Assembly: GCF_030272615.1 (NCBI RefSeq)
Contig: NC_081415.1
Span: forward strand, 108,768,406 to 108,830,405
DNA from: Cryptomeria japonica
Lineage: Eukaryota > Streptophyta > Pinopsida > Cupressales > Cupressaceae
Direction: 5' to 3'
Length of the DNA: 62,000 nt
The stretch's first letter is position 1, and each line of letters starts with the position of its first letter. Under the pieces are notes generated by a model. That model did no database searches, was not told where the DNA came from, and saw only the letters and a list, made by a program, of their open reading frames with translations. Position numbers and translations under genes: made by a program. Shown piece by piece: positions 1 through 12,064 of this stretch.

Positions 1-721
1 AAAATAGTCAAACAGTCGGATTTGGTCACAACAAAACAACTTCACAGATTGGAAAAATTGCATGAAGTTTACAGAAACGCGTCTGTGTCTGTTTTAGCCG
101 CGTCTGGGTCATCTAAGCGTGTCTGTGAAGGGCAGAATAGCGTCTGTGTTTTTATCAATGTTTGTGTCTAACAGAGAAGCGTCTGTGCCTGGGAATCGCG
201 TCTGTGAAGTATACAGAAGCGTCTGTGTCCAGGATTGAAAATTTTTATAGTCCAGCAAACAAAGGAAATCAGTTTCGGAATACTTGAGCTTCCTAGGTTG
301 TTTCTTCAGGTTTCATCTAGCATTCAACCTGTTCTAAGGTCTCATACAGTCCATCATTGCTTCACATCTCATTTTACATTCATACTTGTCTAAACTTGAG
401 TCAAAAAGGTCACTTGCTTGTCCTCACTATATTCTTTCAACACACTACATACAACTACACTTTGCTAAGTGGTCCCTCATCAAAGTTTCTTACCTTTGGG
501 TCTCATTTGGTCTTACTTAGAGTCAAGGTCAGCTTACCTCATCAAGAGAAACAATCATCTCTTTGGAAGTCACACCTACTCTACTACTTACATACTTGGT
601 CTTACACTTTGGACATTGCAAGTACACCTCAAGATTCATTTACACTCCATACAACTCTTGGTCTTCCATACTCTTTTCATTTTTCATCTAGTCTCTCACA
701 TCTAGCTCAAACACCTAGTTC
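1..721 (+). other. 5' leader of Tat-1 (untranslated)
   Basis: This stretch precedes the gag ATG at 722 and aligns by eye with 24245-24787 of Tat-2 (shared blocks such as the one around 280-330 versus 24340-24390). The main difference is an insertion of GCGTCTGTG-type repeats in Tat-1. The short open frames here are not conserved between the two copies and I do not regard them as genes. Confidence 0.8.
76..236 (+). repeat. GCGTCTGTG minisatellite in the Tat-1 leader
   Basis: About eight irregularly spaced copies of a GCGTCTGTG-like unit lie in 160 bases. The matching place in Tat-2 (about 24305) has none, so the array was gained in Tat-1 or lost from Tat-2. The unit is the reverse complement of CACAGACGC units at 12475-12705 in the 3' region of the same element. 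Confidence 0.85.
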
Positions 722-2938
722 ATGGTTGAAAGCCGCCTTCAAAAATCTAGGAGAATAGCTAAAGAAGCTCAAGAATCCACAAACATGAGTTCTTATGAGT
801 ATGACAATGATTTATTTTTCAATCCTGAGCACACTACATTACTTGACATGGATGTTTATGGAAACCACCCAAATGTGGAAAACATAGACACTACAAACAA
901 CAATGCTACACACAATGACAATGTGGACAACTTTTCAATACAATCAGCAGATGTAGAAGAATCCATAATGAATCCTCATTTCAATAGATTGGTTGAAGAG
1001 ATAATGAGAAGGGATAGACAGTACTTTTTACACATGATGGCACAAAGTGGAGCTAAAATACCCCATGATTTTGACATGTCTCAACTTATGGAAAATCGAC
1101 CCTCGCAACAAACTCACTCTAACATGGATCAAAGGAGACCAAATAGTGGAGGAAATAGAGGACCTAATATGGTACCTGAATCACCATTAGCTTTGCTTCA
1201 AAAACCAGAAATCCCACATACACAAGCTCAAACATATGATACTTACCTTCGAAGACCATTATGGAAGCCTTATGCAGATAGATATGCTCAATCACATGCT
1301 CAAGCTATGGATCAATCAAAACAAGTGGACATTCAAAGGCATGCTCCAAATTTGGACATAAGGAAACCTCATGTCAAATTTGGGGGCAACACAATGGAAA
1401 ATGAAATGCCTATAGAATATGGCATATATGCACAAAATAGATATGAGGTTCCTCAAGATGAAGCTATGCCAAGTGCTCCCTATATGCCGCATCAATATAA
1501 ACCTCCTCCATATGGACATGTCTATGATTAGTATCATCCATACATGCAACAAGCTCCTCCTCAAATTGGTGTCTCAAACATGGGATATGCTACAAGAAAC
1601 CGATCTCCTCCCAAGAGCAATTTGGAGCAACGAATTAGAGATTTACAAAAGAAAATGGAGGACATGAGTACGCCAAAACCAACATACACTATGAGAGACA
1701 TATGTCCTTATCCCTTTGATAAGAGCATTCCAATGCCTCCATTTCTGGCACACTTTGTGACACCAAAATTTGACAAGTATAGAGGAAAGGGAGACCCCAA
1801 GGCACACATACGACAATTTTTCACAGCCTGCATTGAGGTAGCGGCAGAAGAAACATACTTGATGAGGTTGTTCCCATAGAGCTTAGGCGATCAAGCCATG
1901 GAATGGTTCTCTCAATTACCTCCTGGTATTAAGTCATGGGGCGACTTAGCAGAGGCATTCATTTAGCATTTCTCTTACAATATTGAGACGGATATCTCAG
2001 TCACTACTTTATGCAATACTAAACAAAAGGAAGGAGAATCTTTTGCGTCATTTTTAGAAAGATGGAGAAATCTAGCTAGCAGATGCTCTTGCGAAATCCC
2101 ACAGAAACAAATGGTAGAAATGTTCACTCAAAACGTTAACAAGGACATTGGATATGACCTAAGGAAAGCTTGTTTGTCTACCTTCAAGGATGTTATTGAA
2201 AAGGGGCTAGCAACAGAAAAGGTCTTAATTGAACAAGGAGTCATTAAGATATTCAAAGAAAACAAAGAGGACTTTAAAGGAAAAGACAAGCCAAGATTTT
2301 GGAATAAGAACAAGAATACAGTCAATGACGGTGTTGTTGATGCCAATACAGTAAGACCAAAATTCATCTTTTCTGGATCGAGTTCTACAGACAATCAAGT
2401 GAATACTCAAACAACTTCTAGACCATGAAGGAAGTACACCCCGTTGGGAGAACCACTTGAATCAGTATTCAAAAAGCTTGTGGCAAACAAAGTGATCACA
2501 GTTCCAGATTTTCCTCCATATGAACCAAAGGTCAAACCAAATTGGTGGAATGATGATGAGTATTGTGAATTTCATAAGAGTAAGGGTCATAAGACAGGAA
2601 ATTGTCATCGACTGAAGAATATTGTGCAAGATCTCATTGATAGAGGTGACATTGAGATTGAGGTACACTCATCTAACCAAGAACATGAGATGTTTAAGGA
2701 ACCATTCCCAAAGCATGACAAAGGGAAAAGCCAAAGTCACAGATGATCAAGCCAACTATACTAGAGCACCTTACAACTATGACTCAACTATCAATCACAT
2801 CTCAATGGACAATCATATCTCTACTATTACCATTAAGAACAAAAATCCTGAGAATCCTCCTCAGAGACCCAAGATTGTTCTAAGAGGTGTGGGATCTTCG
2901 TCCGAGTCTACCTCTGAATGTCATGTTACAACCCGTTG
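722..2938 (+). pseudogene. gag: Tat-1 gag (capsid/nucleocapsid), broken
   Basis: Gag forms the cytoplasmic virus-like particle and binds element RNA. The ATG at 722 is shared with Tat-2 (24788). The first part is polar and low in complexity. The conserved capsid-like core begins near 1690 and continues through a segment aligning with LCNTK...FLQRWRNLASRCSC of Tat-2. A Tat-type zinc knuckle follows near 2564-2605: CEFHKSKGHKTGNC, spaced C-x2-H-x4-H-x4-C. In-frame stops end at 1531, 1879, about 1966, 2428 and 2938. Most stand where Tat-2 has CAA (Gln) or CGA (Arg). An extra base near 2735 shifts the frame. Confidence 0.9.
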
Positions 2939-2951
2939 AGGTAAGATTACG

Positions 2952-3854
2952 TTGCCAGGTGCCTCTACTAAAAATACCGCTTCTTCATCAACCAAGCCTG
3001 AGTATGACCTTGTAGAACAGTTAGGGAAGACACCCGCACTCATCTCCATCCTTGAGCTCTTACGCATATCCCCTGCTCATAAAGCTATTCTTGACAAAAT
3101 CTTGAGAGATACTGCCATTCCTACTGATTTGAATGTGGATCAGTTTCAAGCCATGGTGGGTTACCTTTCCGTTCCACACTCCCTCACATTCACAGAAGCC
3201 GATGATGCCTCCGTAAGTCAGCCACATAATGCACCTTTACACGTTGAAGCCTTTATACACAAACATCGAATAAAGCGAGTCCTGATAGATGGAGGAGCAG
3301 GTTTAAACATTTGTACATTGAGCACCATTAAACAATTGGGATATTTTGATAAGGCTATGAATTCGACAAATCAAATCACCATCAAGGCATATGATGATGA
3401 AGAGTGCTCGTCCAAGGGCACAATCACCTTAGCTCTAAGAATTGGGCCAGTCACAAAGGATGTGGTTTGTCAAGTCCTAGATCTAGATCTCACATACAAC
3501 ATATTGCTAGGATGTCCTTGGATTCATGAAATGAGGGCAGTCCCATCAACATATCATCAATGCATTAAGTTTCCTCATAATGGAGTCGAGGTAACAGTTA
3601 ATGGCGATCCTAATCCGTTCATATATTGCAATAACTTGAGATCACATACTGAGACTATCATTCCCAGTAATCATGAGGCTGCTCCTTCTTCGGCATATAT
3701 TGACCCTGAGTCATTAAAACCTTCGACATCAAAACAAGGTGAACTTAAAGGCAAATTTCAGGACAAAGGCATTGGGAGAATACACTTTGAATCAGACCAT
3801 GTTTTTACAACAAGTCATGAGCTCTCCAAAAGAATACGGAAGGCCACATCCTAA
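2952..3854 (+). pseudogene. Tat-1 retropepsin-type protease segment
   Basis: An aspartic protease that would cut the Gag-Pol polyprotein. The active-site motif is VLIDGGAGLNIC, with the aspartate at about residue 113 of this open segment; Tat-3 has IDNGASLNIC at the same place. The downstream strands follow the family pattern, with ITIKAYDDEECSSKG and then YNILLGCPWIHEM. The preceding linker (YDLVEQLGKTPALISILELL) is conserved in all three Tat elements here. The canonical Asp-Thr/Ser-Gly is replaced by Asp-Gly-Gly in Tat-1 and Tat-2, so activity cannot be assumed. A frameshift between about 3740 and 3850 moves the reading into the frame used by the rest of pol. Confidence 0.85.
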
Positions 3855-4389
3855 CAAGCAAATCTCCATCATGATACTCAAATGGGATCCTACTACCTTT
3901 CAAAGATGGGGGGAACTAGAAGAGGAAAATTTATACAAAATGCTCTACAAAGACATTGAAGAGGACACACATGATCAGATTAATATACCTTGTGAGAACT
4001 ATGGCAAAGGCTTCAAGATTCTACAAAGATTTAGGTATGATGGAAAAAGCCCTCTTGGGTTACGCAAAGAAGGCATCATAGAGCCCTTACAACCTGAATT
4101 GACTGTAAGAAGAGAATGCTCAAAGGGACTTGGTTTTCTGACTTCCAAGATCCACACTAAAAGGACAGAAGAGGCATCACAAATCAAAATTGCCAAAATT
4201 CAACAAGAAGATTACTATTCCACAGATTGCAACGAATGGGAATGGGGTTCAGACAAATCCTCCAGTGACTATGAGCTCACCGAGACATTCAGAGAACCAG
4301 ATGAACCCACAAAAGAAGAGGAATTTTACAAAAAGTTCAGAGTTGGTCAAGAAACAACTCATAAGGATTCCCCACAGTCTTCGTTTTAA
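3739..4389 (+). pseudogene. Tat-1 protease-RT spacer with G-patch-like domain
   Basis: This open segment of 216 codons is in the same frame as RT. Near 4000-4100 it contains a glycine-rich block starting YGKGFKILQRFRYDGKSPLG and ending GIIEPLQPEL. It fits the G-patch pattern, in which spaced glycines surround aromatic and hydrophobic positions; G-patches act in RNA-protein contacts and are known next to protease in some retroelements. Tat-3 has a homologous block at 52885-52982 and Tat-2 lacks it. The remainder is acidic and Ser/Glu-rich. A TAA at 4387-4389 separates it from the RT segment without a frame change. Confidence 0.6.
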
Positions 4390-5895
4390 GGTTCTAGGTC
4401 GAAATCACATAGGATGAGGACACCTGTCCCGGAAGGCGCTACTAGTGACGACAATTTGGATTCACTTGCGATCGAAACTGATGAGGAGAGTGCCATCGAT
4501 GACCTCGACGATTGCCTCGATATACTCGAATATAACCACATCTTCACTCTTAGCCCTGCAAACTCTGAAAACATTAAAGGCCTTCCCCTTGTTCATCCCC
4601 AACTCATTGACTGGGATTATGAAGGACCAACACAATTTGATACATTTCAAAATGACGAAGCTATTATCGACTATCTTGGCATACGAGATGATCTTCCCCC
4701 TGGAGACTACAAAGAAGGATACATCATAGAACTCAACAACATGGCCTATTTTGGTGAGGGTGTCGGACCTTCCAGTCGCAAAAATGTGAAAATAAGAACA
4801 AATCAAGGGTCTTATGGCGAAAACCACATTGTGGCGCTATCTGACTCCAAAAAAGTAAAAAGAAAGGACGTATCTGAGGGCGAAAACCTCTCTGAGGCAC
4901 CCGAAGATGGAAGGCTCGACATTCTCCCAGCATCATATGAGGAAAAATCATCCATGTTGGTAGAGGAGACTATCAAGACAAATGTTGGTACAGAAGAAGT
5001 TCCACACAACATATTCCTGGCTCAATCATTGACAGAGTCCGAAAGGACGAAATTTATAGGCTTCTTCAAAGAACGACAAATCAACTTTGCATGGTCATAC
5101 GCTGATATGCCTGGATTAGATTTGGATTTGGTAATGCATCATTTGACAGTCAAACCGGGGGCAAAGCCAGTAAAACAGAAATTAAGAAAAATGCATCCAC
5201 AAGTGGCATTACTAGTCAAAGCAGAGCTAGAGAAATTATTGGATGTCGGATTCATACGCCCAATTGATTATCCCGAATGGATCTCCAATTTAGTACCTGT
5301 CAGTAAACTAGATCGCAGCATTAGAATATGTACGGATTTCAGAGACATCAACAAAGCTTGTCCGAAAGATGACTTCCCATTACCAAATATTGACTTGATC
5401 ATTGATCTCACAGCAGGTCACGAAATGTTATCTTTAATGGATGGGTTCTCTGGTTATAATCAAATCAGGATTGCACCTGAGGATCAACATAAAACATCAT
5501 TCACTTGTCCGTGGGGAACTTTCTGTTGGAATGTCATGCCCTTTGGGCTGAAAAATGCAGGTGCTACATATCAAAGAGCAATGACCACTATCTTTCATGA
5601 TCTCATGCACATAACCGTGGAAGATTATGTTGATGATCTCTTGGAAAAATCAATAGATAGAGATACACATTTGGACATACTTTCAGTCATCTTTGATCAG
5701 TTGGAAAAATACAAAGTAAGATTAAACCCCAAGAAATGTGTCTTTGGAGTAACCTCTGGGAAGCTCCTAGGATTCATTGTGTCTAAAAGAGGAATCGAAG
5801 CCGATCCAGCAAAAGTCAAGGCTATCTTGGACATGCCACCACCCAGAAATATCAGTCAACTTCGATCCTTACAAGGGAGACTCCAGTCTATATGA
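4390..5895 (+). pseudogene. pol: Tat-1 reverse transcriptase domain
   Basis: RNA-dependent DNA polymerase of the element. After an acidic N-terminal extension come the RT blocks in order: QKLRKMHPQ, LLDVGFIRPIDYPEWISNLV, CTDFRDINKACPKDDFPLP, LMDGFSGYNQI, FTCPWGTFCWNVMPFGLKNA and the catalytic YVDD at 5626-5637 (residues 405-408 counting from 4414). The thumb motif NPKKCVFGVTSGKLLGFIVS follows. The segment ends at a TGA (5893-5895) where Tat-3 reads CGA, so this is a CpG-type mutation inside the domain and not a natural end. Tat-3 RT (50984-52228) is the nearest relative in the window. Confidence 0.93.
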
Positions 5896-6855
5896 AGATT
5901 CATAGCACAACTTGCAGATAAGTGTAATCCTTTCCAGCACCTGTTACATAAAAACATCAAGTTCAAATGGGATGAGAACTGTCAACAAGCTTTTCAGACA
6001 CTCAAAGATTATCTTTTGAATCCACCAGTTTTGATGCCACCAATTCCAGATCAGCCTTTGCTACTATACATATCAGCTACTCCAACAGCACTGGGGGCAC
6101 TCCTAGCACAACAATTTGCTGACGGTAAGGAAAAAGCAGTATACTATATCAGTCACACATTGGTGAGATATGAGCTAAACTACACACCAATCGAGTGTGC
6201 ATGTCTTGCTGTGGTCTTTGCTTCACAAAAATTATGACATTATATGCTCACTCATAAGACTAAGTTGATTGCAAGAATTGATCCATTAAAATATCTTCTC
6301 AACAAAGCTACACTTACTGGGCGACTGGCTAAGTGGGTAATGATCCTGAGTGAATTCGACATCGAGTATGTGGACAGAAAAGCAATAAAAGGACAAGCAA
6401 TCGCAGATCAATTAGCAGATGCTCCCATGATAGATGATGCTCCTCTAAATTCAGAATTTCCAGATGAAGCCATTTTAACAATATCACATGCAAAGCCATG
6501 GCAACTGTACTTTGACGGGTCATACACACAACATGGGGCAGGAGTTGGTATTCTCTTTATAACTCCTCAAGGCGATTCTATACCAAAATCATACCACTTA
6601 TCATTTCCTTGCACTAACAATATAGCAGAATATGAGGCATTAACAACTGGATTATGAATTGCAGTTCAATGGAAGATCCAGGAACTTCGTGTTTTCGGGG
6701 ATTCTCAACTTGTTATCCGTCAAGCAACTGATGATTACCAAACAAAAAATGAAAAACTAATGCCTTACAAACAACTGGTAGATGATTTGAAATAACACTT
6801 CATAAAGATAGATTTTGAGCAGATACCAAGAGAGCAAAATCGTGCTACAAACGCC
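5896..6855 (+). pseudogene. Tat-1 dual RNase H (gypsy-type then archaeal-type)
   Basis: The first RNase H (about 5900-6480) shows PLLLYISATPTALGALLAQ, YYISHTLVRYELNYTPIE and LTGRLAKWVMILSEFDIEYV. The second (about 6490-6850) shows WQLYFDGSYTQHGAGVGILF, NNIAEYEAL and VFGDSQLVI, carrying the Asp, Glu and Asp expected for catalysis. Both would degrade RNA in RNA:DNA hybrids. The second domain is the archaeal-like RNase H described for the Tat lineage, and it supports the lineage call. Stops at 6235, 6655 and about 6793 break it; the first two fit CGA to TGA change. Confidence 0.88.
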
Positions 6856-8247
6856 ATGGCTACAATTGCTTCGCTAATTGATCTACCTCAAAATGAAACC
6901 TGCTATGAGTTCCTGGTAGACAACCTGTTGATTCCTTCATATGAGATCACTCCTACTGAAATGATATGCATTGTTGGTCCCAAATCCCAGTTATATGGTT
7001 CCATATTCACATATCTTCGCGACAATATCTTACCTCCTGATCTTTCGAATAACCAACGCCGCACTTTCATTTGCCAATCCTCTCGATATGTCATTCTAGC
7101 TGATATCCTATACCGATGAGGTCTAGATGGCACTCTTCTTAGATGTTTAGAAAGTGATGAAGCTCAGATTGCATTACGTGAAGTGCACGAAGGGATAGGT
7201 GGTCCGCATACTAGTGGTCCTACCTTGGCCAAGAAACTCATTAGGATTGGATATTACTGGCCCACTATGGAAAAAGACTCATATCAGTTTGTCAAGAAAT
7301 GTAAGCAATGCCAAATTCATGGAGACCTCATACATGCACCAGCACAAGAACTACAACCACTGGTGTCTCCTTGGCCCTTTTGTCAGTGGGGACTCGATCT
7401 CATAGGCAAGATTCACCCTCCTTCTTCCAATGGTCATAAATTCATTATCACAGCCACAAAGTATTTCACAAAGTGGATTGAAGCTGTGCCTCTCACACAA
7501 GTCACTGGGAAACAAATTGCTACCTTCATCCTGAACTACATCATTTGCCGATATGGTATTCTCAATTCCATTATCACTGATAACGGGTGTCCCTTCAAAA
7601 ATCAGGATGTTCGTGAACTCTGTGAGTGCTTCCATATTTCCCATCATTTCTCCACACCATATTACCCCCAAGGTAATGGCCAAGCTGAGGCATCTAATAA
7701 AACAATTCTTAAAATCCTCAAAAAGACAGTCGACGATGCTGGCCGTAACTGGCATATCCAACTCAATCCTGCACTTTGGGCCTACCGCACAAGTGTCCGC
7801 ACACCTACAAGAGCTACACCCTACTCACTTGTCTACGGCGCTGAAGCCATCTTGCCTATTGAGGTCGAGTTACCTTCTTTACGGGTCTCTTTGCAAAACA
7901 TCATTAACAATGAAGATTACAGGGTCTCTCGCTTACAAGAACTAGAACTGTTGGATGAACGGAGACAAACTGCTTTTAATCATCTCAAGGCTTACCAACA
8001 ACGAATGAGTCGCAGCTACAATCACAAAGTCAAGCCTCGCACATTTGAAGTAGGTGACCTGGTCCTCAGAGAAAATCCTAAAAATCAGCAAGACAGAGAG
8101 AAGAAGGGCAAGTTCGAACCAAACTGGCTTGGTCCTTACATTATCACAGCAGCCTATGGATCTGGGGCATATCAGCTCTCAACTATAGAAGGTGAACCTT
8201 TGGAGGATCCTATCAACAGCATGCACCTTCGCAGGTTCTACACATAG
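6856..8247 (+). pseudogene. Tat-1 integrase (HHCC, DD35E, GPY/F)
   Basis: Integrase would insert the cDNA into nuclear DNA. The zinc-binding part runs from VHEGIGGPHTS to CKQCQIHGD. The catalytic core has Asp in QWGLDLIG (7396-7398), Asp in IITDNG (7579-7581) and Glu in GNGQAEASNK (7687-7689), with 35 residues between the last two, a canonical DD35E. The C-terminal part has DLVLRENP, then the GPY/F module NWLGPYIITAAYGSGAYQL, ending HLRRFYT with TAA/TAG-type stop at 8245-8247. From 7183 to the end it is one uninterrupted frame; a TGA at 7117-7119 lies upstream where Tat-3 has an Arg codon. No chromodomain is visible. Confidence 0.93.
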
Positions 8248-8254
8248 CTCATTG

Positions 8255-8385
8255 GAATATCTTAATTCAAAAATACAAAAAAAATAAAAAAAATTCAAAA
8301 ATACAAAAAAATCAAAAAAATTCAAAAATACAAAAAAATCAAAAAAATTCAAAAATACAAAAAAATTATAAAACAAAAAAAATCG
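8255..8385 (+). repeat. A-rich minisatellite just after the integrase stop
   Basis: A unit of about 28-30 bases, essentially aaaaattcaaaaatacaaaa with a short tail, is repeated about four times. Tat-2 has a similar A-rich tract at 28920-29020. Confidence 0.85.
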
Positions 8386-8535
8386 TTACTTGGTGAAAAC
8401 CTGGCAAACAGGCGCCTTGTGACACAAAAAAATTGAAAAATTGAAAAAAGTAAAGAGAAATAATTTTGTCCAACGGTGAAAACCACTTCGGTGGCACCCT
8501 GGGCAAGTACCATGGTGAAAATTGGGTCACCAGCG
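8386..8535 (+). other. Conserved GGTGAAAAC block of the Tat 3' region
   Basis: GGTGAAAA(C/T) occurs three times (about 8392, 8474 and 8513) around a GC-richer segment containing CTTCGGTGGCACCCTGGGCA. The same block is kept in Tat-2 (about 29021-29170). In Tat-3 it is split by copia-1 (48313-48345 and 40625-40664, minus strand). It does not code. Its survival in a divergent copy suggests a cis-acting role in the element RNA or DNA, but that is inference. Confidence 0.6.
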
Positions 8536-10025
8536 CCATGCGTAGAGACATTGCTCCTCCCTCCTTTAGGATTCATTTTCATCTTTCACTTTGCACACAC
8601 TCACAACCTATTCACTCACAATAAACTTACCCATGCCCATCATGGCTTGTTATTGATCTACCTAAGATTGGTTAGCCATTCATAATAAACCCTCCCTTTT
8701 CACTCCCTTTCCATCCATAATAAGTCAAATCTTATCTGTGGCTAAGGCAATTCCTACGTCTAGTGATGGGTGTGGAACTGAGAACATCACATGTTTTGAG
8801 GAGTACAATTTCTTCCAGCTTCCTTCAAGTCTATTCACACACAATCCGCAATAAAGCAACATGTGCATCACAGATCTGCAATAAAGTTTGTCTTCTCCAC
8901 AATAAAGTATCAGTTTCATGGATTCAGTCAGTTTCGGATGAGACACAGCAGCAACAATGGGCTTCAACAAATCAAATCTTTTGACAGACTCAAACAATAT
9001 ATGGTTCAGTGCTATCTATCCTTTTTGTGAAAATGAACATTGTGACCACAATCAAACATGACTTATACAAGTGACAAGAGACACTAAACTTGAGGACTAC
9101 AGTGGATGTTGGTGTTGAGTCTTTGTTTTCTTTTGATTTTATCTTTTGGTGACATGTCTTTTAGCTTTTCCAGGATGTCTCTGACTAGAGATTCTATCTC
9201 CAGGATGTCTTTGACTAGAAAGGCGAGGATGGGGTATCGTCACGTATTTTGTTTGCTGTCTGTGGATTGTCTCTTAGTAATGCTATGACTTGTCCAAGGA
9301 TATGAGGACACTGTGAGTCTAGTATGAACTAGGGCATTCCTTGTTTGTGACTGTCTTATCTCCATGCAAACGGGTACAATGACTTTCTAGGTCGAACATA
9401 TGCCTCAATTGTCATAACCTATTTTGCCATAATAAAGCTCAATGATGATAACGCACAAGAAGCTCTTTCACGTTCATATCTTCTGTCTTTCATCCCCCTT
9501 TCTTGATTGACTTCCATCATCCTTCTGGAGTCCACATAGCCTGCTATCACATGACTGAGTATAATGACACACCAAAAACATTGGCATTTCATATAGTTAC
9601 ACCTGCATTACCACATATAAGCATTTCATACATACATATAAATATCACAACTGCAGCACATCCTGCATACAACACATGTTAGCACATCTTACATTTGCAT
9701 CATGTAAATAATCATTTGCATCATCATATTCATTTGCATTACATACATTCACATTTGCATCATACATCACATATACAGCATAAAAAGAACAAAAATATTA
9801 CATTGCATTATGTATATATTTGCATCTATATCATAAGCATCACATAAGAACATCGCATCACATAGGTACACATGCATATATCTGCTGCAAAAATGAATCA
9901 TCTCATATATAATCAAATGTGTCATAATACAATGATGTCAAAAGAATCATATGGCTACAAAATCACCCGCAGGTGTCTACAATCCAAAAATGGTACAAAT
10001 ACTGATACAAGGGAGCCCTCTATGG
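8536..10025 (+). other. 3' non-coding region of Tat-1
   Basis: There is no supported gene here. The sequence aligns with Tat-2 at about 29170-30630. At 9540-9900 it becomes a low-complexity tract rich in CATTTGCATCATA and ACATACAT motifs, also present in Tat-2 at 30190-30500. The block CATGGCTTGTTATTGATCTAC (8641-8662) is also found in Tat-3 (minus, near 40515-40545), which ties Tat-3 to this region. Confidence 0.7.
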
Positions 10026-12064
10026 CTATGATGAACTCCCTCCCTCGGAGCCGCCTGGCCTCGACGGAGTCTGAGCTTTAGAAGGACCTGCTCCAGGATC
10101 ACCCTGCCTGTCTGGTGGTGGTGGAGGACCCATGACCCCACCACTCGATGCCTGTCTCCTCCGGCTCCCTCCCATAGCCGTCACTGTCCGTGATGGTCTA
10201 TGGAAGCTCCTCGCCCGCTGATCTGCTGGCATAGCACCATAATACAGGTCCCTCCAGTAGGCGATCTCCTCTCTGGCTCGCAAGAGATATGCGTAGCTTG
10301 CTCCTGCGTCCTCCGCCACCTGCCTCCCTGCCCTCAGCGCTGTCTCAGCCTCAGTTTAGTGCTGGATAGCCTGGTCCCTCTCCCGCTCAGTATCCCTGAG
10401 CCTGATCCTGAGTTGGTCCCTCTCCCTCTCTAACTCCTGGATCTCGTCTGCCTGGCCCTGGCAGATCTCCCTCAGCTCTAGCAGCTCATCCTCCTCTAGA
10501 TCCCCACCCTCTGCCTCTGCCTGTGGCTCTCCCTCTGCGGGTGCCTGCCCCTGTACCTGCCCCTGTGCATGTCTCTGTACTTGTCCTGGTGCCTGCATGG
10601 GTACCTGTCTCTGTGCATGTCTAGGTACCTGCACCTGTCTCTGACCCTGCACCTGTGCCTGTACTGGCACCTGTCCCTATCTTGGTCCCTGTGCTCTAGG
10701 ACCCTGTGCTACTGGTACCTGCAGGGGCAATCCACCATGACCCCTCACTACCTGGGCCTGTCCCTCCTGTCCACCCTCTCTCCGAGGTGCCACCCTCCTC
10801 TCCCCCACTACTCCCCTCTACCTCCGTCGGCCCCTGCCTCCATCACCCCCACCGTCATCATCATCATCTCCTCTGCATCTCCCTCCAGTAGCTCCCCTGG
10901 ATCTGTCAGTCAAGGGAATGGATGCTCTGCCCAGTAAGCTGTATACTCTGCATCCATACTTGCATCCTCAATCTCTGGCCACATATCCCAGGGTAGGGGC
11001 ATCATCTCTGCCAGCTGTGTGACGGCCTGATCATATTACAATAATGGCCCGAACTGCGCCTGATCCCTCACTGTGCGGGCATACATACCCGAGCCTCGTG
11101 GCATCCTCTGGATCCTGCCATACTGTCTGCATATCCTATCCACCACCTGTCTCTCCAATATGTAGGGTGTCCGCCCAATTAGATATCTGCTCCTGAAGGT
11201 ATAAGGCAGCTCCACTGCGTCATCCTCCCACTCCTCGCACCCCAGATACGGCCTCTAGATGACGACGTCAATGTCATCTATCACTCGTCTCCAGTGTTCT
11301 AACCTGCCAATCCGAGGCTGTGAAGTGATCATGTCATATAAATGCACAAAACTCCATCCATGAACCCTGCCTCTGAAATGTATCGGCCATGTGATAGGCA
11401 GATGCTCATATGCCCAAACCTGCAGAAGTGTCACTCCATAGCCCAATCCCACTGATCCATGGTAGACAAACTGGTGTAGCTCATAATACAGGTGTGCCAA
11501 GACACATGGACCCCATGCATATCTGGTGTGCTGAGTCACCAATATCTCCAGTGCTCCTCCCCAGCCCACTGCCAACCCCCGTGTCGCCCTGTCCGGACAC
11601 AGGAACCCACTGATAGCTCCTCCGATCACAGCTGGTAAAGCTAACCCTGTCACAGTCATGGTGTCCCATGCCACGTGTCCTGCTCTCATCTCTAGCCCAG
11701 GATCCTGGAACACCTGTCTCAAAGCCTCCCTGTCTCCATCTCGATCGTATGGAATCAGCTCTCCATCGATCGGTATCCTCAATATCCTATAAACATCCTC
11801 AAGGGTCACTGTCATCTCCCCCATCGGCAAATGAAATGTACATGTCTCGGAGTGCCATCTCTCCACCAGCGCAGTCAGCAAACCCATGTTTGCCTGAAAC
11901 TCAGGCACATATAATACATGTCTAAGGCCCATCTCCTCGATAGCAGCTCTATCCTGAAAAGACAACTCTGGTCGCAACCTCTGTGTGGACGGGAATCTCT
12001 TCCGTGACTCTAACATAGGCAAATACTCCTGCAGTCAACCAATCGATCATGTCAGTCATTGTGG

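Noticed and set aside
10200-11925. Plus-strand open frames opposite the PMD gene
   Set aside because: They are shadows of the GC-rich minus-strand coding sequence, with no recognisable domain and no start shared with Tat-2.
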